64,000 bases of DNA from positions 186,728 through 250,727 of the forward strand of contig NZ_KE387165.1 in the NCBI RefSeq assembly GCF_000430545.1, read 5' to 3'. The notes under the pieces were generated by a model. It saw only the letters and a program-made list of their open reading frames with translations, made no database searches and was not told the DNA's origin. Position 1 is the stretch's first letter. Each line of letters opens with the position of its first letter. The stretch is from Tenacibaculum ovolyticum DSM 18103 (lineage in GTDB: Bacteria > Bacteroidota > Bacteroidia > Flavobacteriales > Flavobacteriaceae). Shown here piece after piece: positions 62,220 to 64,000 of this stretch. The translations under genes were made by a program, and so were the position numbers.

Positions 62220-62480
62220 TTATTCGTCAACTCCATATTTTTTATCCAACTTATTCATCAATCTTATATAGACGAATATGAGCACAACAAATACATAAAT
62301 AGACCCTTGTTGCGCAAACCAGAACCCTAATTTAAACCCTCCTATTTTAATAGCGTTTAACTGATCAACTAGTAATATTCCAAACCCAAAAGAAACCACA
62401 AACCAAATTGCTAATAAAATGGCTAAATACTTTAAGTTTTCCTTCCAGTACGCTGTTGCGTTATTTTGTTTTTCAGACAT
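62220..62480 (-). CDS. DUF4212 symporter small subunit
   Basis: The 86-residue protein has two helices (about 15-37 and 49-70) and the family motifs YWKENLKYLAILLAIWFVVSFG (in part) and FWFAQQGSIYVFVVLIF. It is the small partner of VC_2705-type symporters and is encoded directly before the large subunit. It lies 11 bases after the porin gene stop. Confidence 0.95.
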   Translation of the reverse strand: MSEKQNNATAYWKENLKYLAILLAIWFVVSFGFGILLVDQLNAIKIGGFKLGFWFAQQGSIYVFVVLIFVYIRLMNKLDKKYGVDE

Positions 62481-62491
62481 AGTTTTATATT

Positions 62492-63739
62492 TTATAAATA
62501 AATCATCGCTTGAAGCGATATGATATTAGAATCTGCTACTCCAAATTTTTGTTTTTTATATTCTAATGTTAATTTTGAATTATGACCACTCATATAAGTA
62601 TTCACACCAATACCTAACGTACTTCTATTATCGCTTACAGCATCATAACTGTGTGTTCCGTAACTTAAATAAGGCTGATATCTAGTTTTACTTTTATCTC
62701 CTTTAAAAACATACCCTACGTGACCATATACCATATTTCCTGTTCCATAAGCACTAAATAAATAATCTTTTCCGTAATCACTTGATTGAAACATCGCATA
62801 CGCTGTTAAAGCACTACCTTTTTCACCAATTGGTGTATCGTAAAATGCGTCTACCGCAAAAATTGAAACATCTTCTCCTACAATGTTAGGAGCTACAATT
62901 GTTCCGTTGTCAATAACGGATCCTTTTGGATGCAGAAAGAAACCTGCTCCAACATTAAAAACTTTTTTCCCTCCTAAGTAGGTTCCTACTTTATATGGCA
63001 AAAAATTTGATTCTTGATCAAAAAATTGATAATCGAAATACCCTGCATAAGACCTACCAGCGTCTTTAGACCCTAAAGTAGCACGACCATTATAAACAGC
63101 ATTTCCACCCGCTTCTGTAGTTCTACTATCTAAAGATGAAACTGAGGCATCATTTATTGCAACACGGTATTGAAGGCGATTAAATTTTCCTTTTACAAAA
63201 ACACCTAAGTGTCGTGCAAACTGGTCTGATAATCCTATAGTTGCCCATGCTTGACGATGATTATCTAAAGTCATCATATTTAAAGTACTTTGATTATTCA
63301 AACGAGAAATACCATTAAAATAATGCAAACCAGCTCCTACAGCATGATTATCACCTAGATTATATTGCCCCCAAACATCATGAAAGAATAATTGTGATCC
63401 ATTTCCTTTACCTGTTGGACTTAGCGAAGAACTTGTTAAGCTGTTTAGGCCGAAATGAGTTAAAATTAAAAAGTCTTTATTAATCTGTGCAAACATTAAA
63501 ATACGAGCACGTCGTAAATTAAAACTTAACGAACTATTTTCATTTCCGTTTGCATCAAAAGTATCATCTGTATTATAGTTCGCTTGTACTTGTGCCCAGG
63601 AAATGACTCGAAGATATTTTGAGCCATCTTCATTGAATTTTATTTTAAGACCCCCTGTATAGTCTGGAGATCCTTGGGCATTAATAAACTGAAAGGATAA
63701 AAGAAATAATCCCATCATTAAAAGAGCTTTATTTTTCAT
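62492..63739 (-). CDS. Outer-membrane porin
   Basis: The 415-residue protein has a signal peptide ending at INAQG and a barrel pattern with FNLRRARILMFAQINKDFLI, ending in the aromatic-rich QAMIYL. It resembles the OprO/P-like porins of Bacteroidetes. As the first gene of the symporter unit, it probably admits the same small organic acid. A perfect inverted repeat occupies the leader just before its ATG. Confidence 0.85.
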   Translation of the reverse strand: MKNKALLMMGLFLLSFQFINAQGSPDYTGGLKIKFNEDGSKYLRVISWAQVQANYNTDDTFDANGNENSSLSFNLRRARILMFAQINKDFLILTHFGLNSLTSSSLSPTGKGNGSQLFFHDVWGQYNLGDNHAVGAGLHYFNGISRLNNQSTLNMMTLDNHRQAWATIGLSDQFARHLGVFVKGKFNRLQYRVAINDASVSSLDSRTTEAGGNAVYNGRATLGSKDAGRSYAGYFDYQFFDQESNFLPYKVGTYLGGKKVFNVGAGFFLHPKGSVIDNGTIVAPNIVGEDVSIFAVDAFYDTPIGEKGSALTAYAMFQSSDYGKDYLFSAYGTGNMVYGHVGYVFKGDKSKTRYQPYLSYGTHSYDAVSDNRSTLGIGVNTYMSGHNSKLTLEYKKQKFGVADSNIISLQAMIYL

Positions 63740-63741
63740 TA

Positions 63742-63801
63742 GTTTTTAAGAGTTTGGTTAATCAATATTAGTTTTGTGTGCACCACTAAACTCTTAAAAA
63801 C
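63742..63801 (-). promoter_or_regulatory. Perfect 14-bp inverted repeat in the porin leader
   Basis: GTTTTTAAGAGTTT (63742-63755) and AAACTCTTAAAAAC (63788-63801) are exactly complementary across 32 bases. The inner arm ends 2 bases from the porin ATG at 63739. As mRNA it would form a hairpin over the start region; as DNA it could be an operator. Confidence 0.6.
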
Positions 63802-63848
63802 AATCAGTTAATAAAAAATCAATATATTTATTTGTTAAATAACTATAC

Positions 63849-64000
63849 TTAATCTTTAAAACGCTCCCATTTAATAAGCATAAATTTATCTCCTAACTCA
63901 GTAACAATTACACCTGCACCCTTAATATTCTTGGCATTTTTAAAATAATCTCCAAGCTCATTTGCATTTAAAATCTTATACGTTGGATGGTAATTAACAT
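63849..64000 (-). CDS. C-terminal fragment of an unidentified protein
   Basis: About 50 C-terminal residues are visible (HPTYKILNANELGDYFKNAK, then GVIVTELGDKFMLIKWERFKD and stop). The start lies beyond the window. I recognise no family from this fragment. It is upstream of the porin on the same strand, with about 110 bases between. Confidence 0.6.
   Translation of the reverse strand, partial: VNYHPTYKILNANELGDYFKNAKNIKGAGVIVTELGDKFMLIKWERFKD

Overview
The window looks like chromosomal DNA from a marine member of the Flavobacteriaceae; Tenacibaculum or a close relative fits best, though this is an inference. The DNA is A/T-rich. Many genes are preceded by the Bacteroidetes -7 element TAnnTTTG rather than a Shine-Dalgarno sequence. 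Several genes start with TTG. The content is typical of the phylum: TonB-dependent receptors with carboxypeptidase-regulatory N-termini, many lipoproteins, and DUF4625, DUF3127, DUF3667 and DUF5916 proteins. I see no prophage, transposase, rRNA operon or CRISPR array.

Layout. 1-8 kb: a partial penicillin-acylase-family hydrolase, a PepSY-like periplasmic protein behind a possible sigma-54 promoter, a sigma-54 response regulator converging on and overlapping a hybrid histidine kinase, a sugar aminotransferase and a DJ-1-like lipoprotein. 8-16 kb: a large zinc metalloprotease, a CocE/NonD lipoprotein hydrolase, a DUF3667 membrane protein and a secreted protein of unknown function. 16-28 kb: housekeeping genes, namely aat, a COG2509-type flavoprotein, a VTT membrane protein, DUF3127, a flavin reductase, a histidine kinase, a HIT protein, greA, purK-racemase-purE and an M3 oligopeptidase.

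28.7-36.6 kb is the most unusual block. It runs co-directionally as a small His/Cys protein, a TonB-dependent receptor, two lipoproteins (the second a histidine-rich DUF4625 protein), and an ABC ATPase with two ABC-2 permeases. It reads as a candidate envelope-spanning metal (Zn or Cu) handling system. A second small His/Cys protein lies at 51.4 kb beside a DUF5916 barrel gene, with a perfect 17-bp palindrome over its start codon.

36.8-54 kb: a lipoprotein, an astacin protease with a C-terminal chitin-binding-type module, a glycosyltransferase, lpd, fabD, a queuosine-precursor transporter, an MscS channel, a lone oligopeptide-type permease, an iron-type TonB receptor plus PepSY membrane protein behind a palindrome, a thioesterase and a NUC1 nuclease. 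54.5-64 kb: initiator tRNA, then a leftward acetate module of acs, a CheY-like regulator, an SLC5-STAC-histidine kinase fusion (CrbS/CbrA type), the two-subunit VC_2705/DUF4212 symporter and a porin.

The strongest structural observation is that two intergenic regions hold decayed copies of the 3' end of a nearby intact gene (CocE at about 14.0-14.13 kb, glycosyltransferase at about 37.54-37.7 kb). In both cases a single unrelated gene lies between the intact gene and its remnant. The two cases look alike and suggest a shared insertion or tandem-duplication history.
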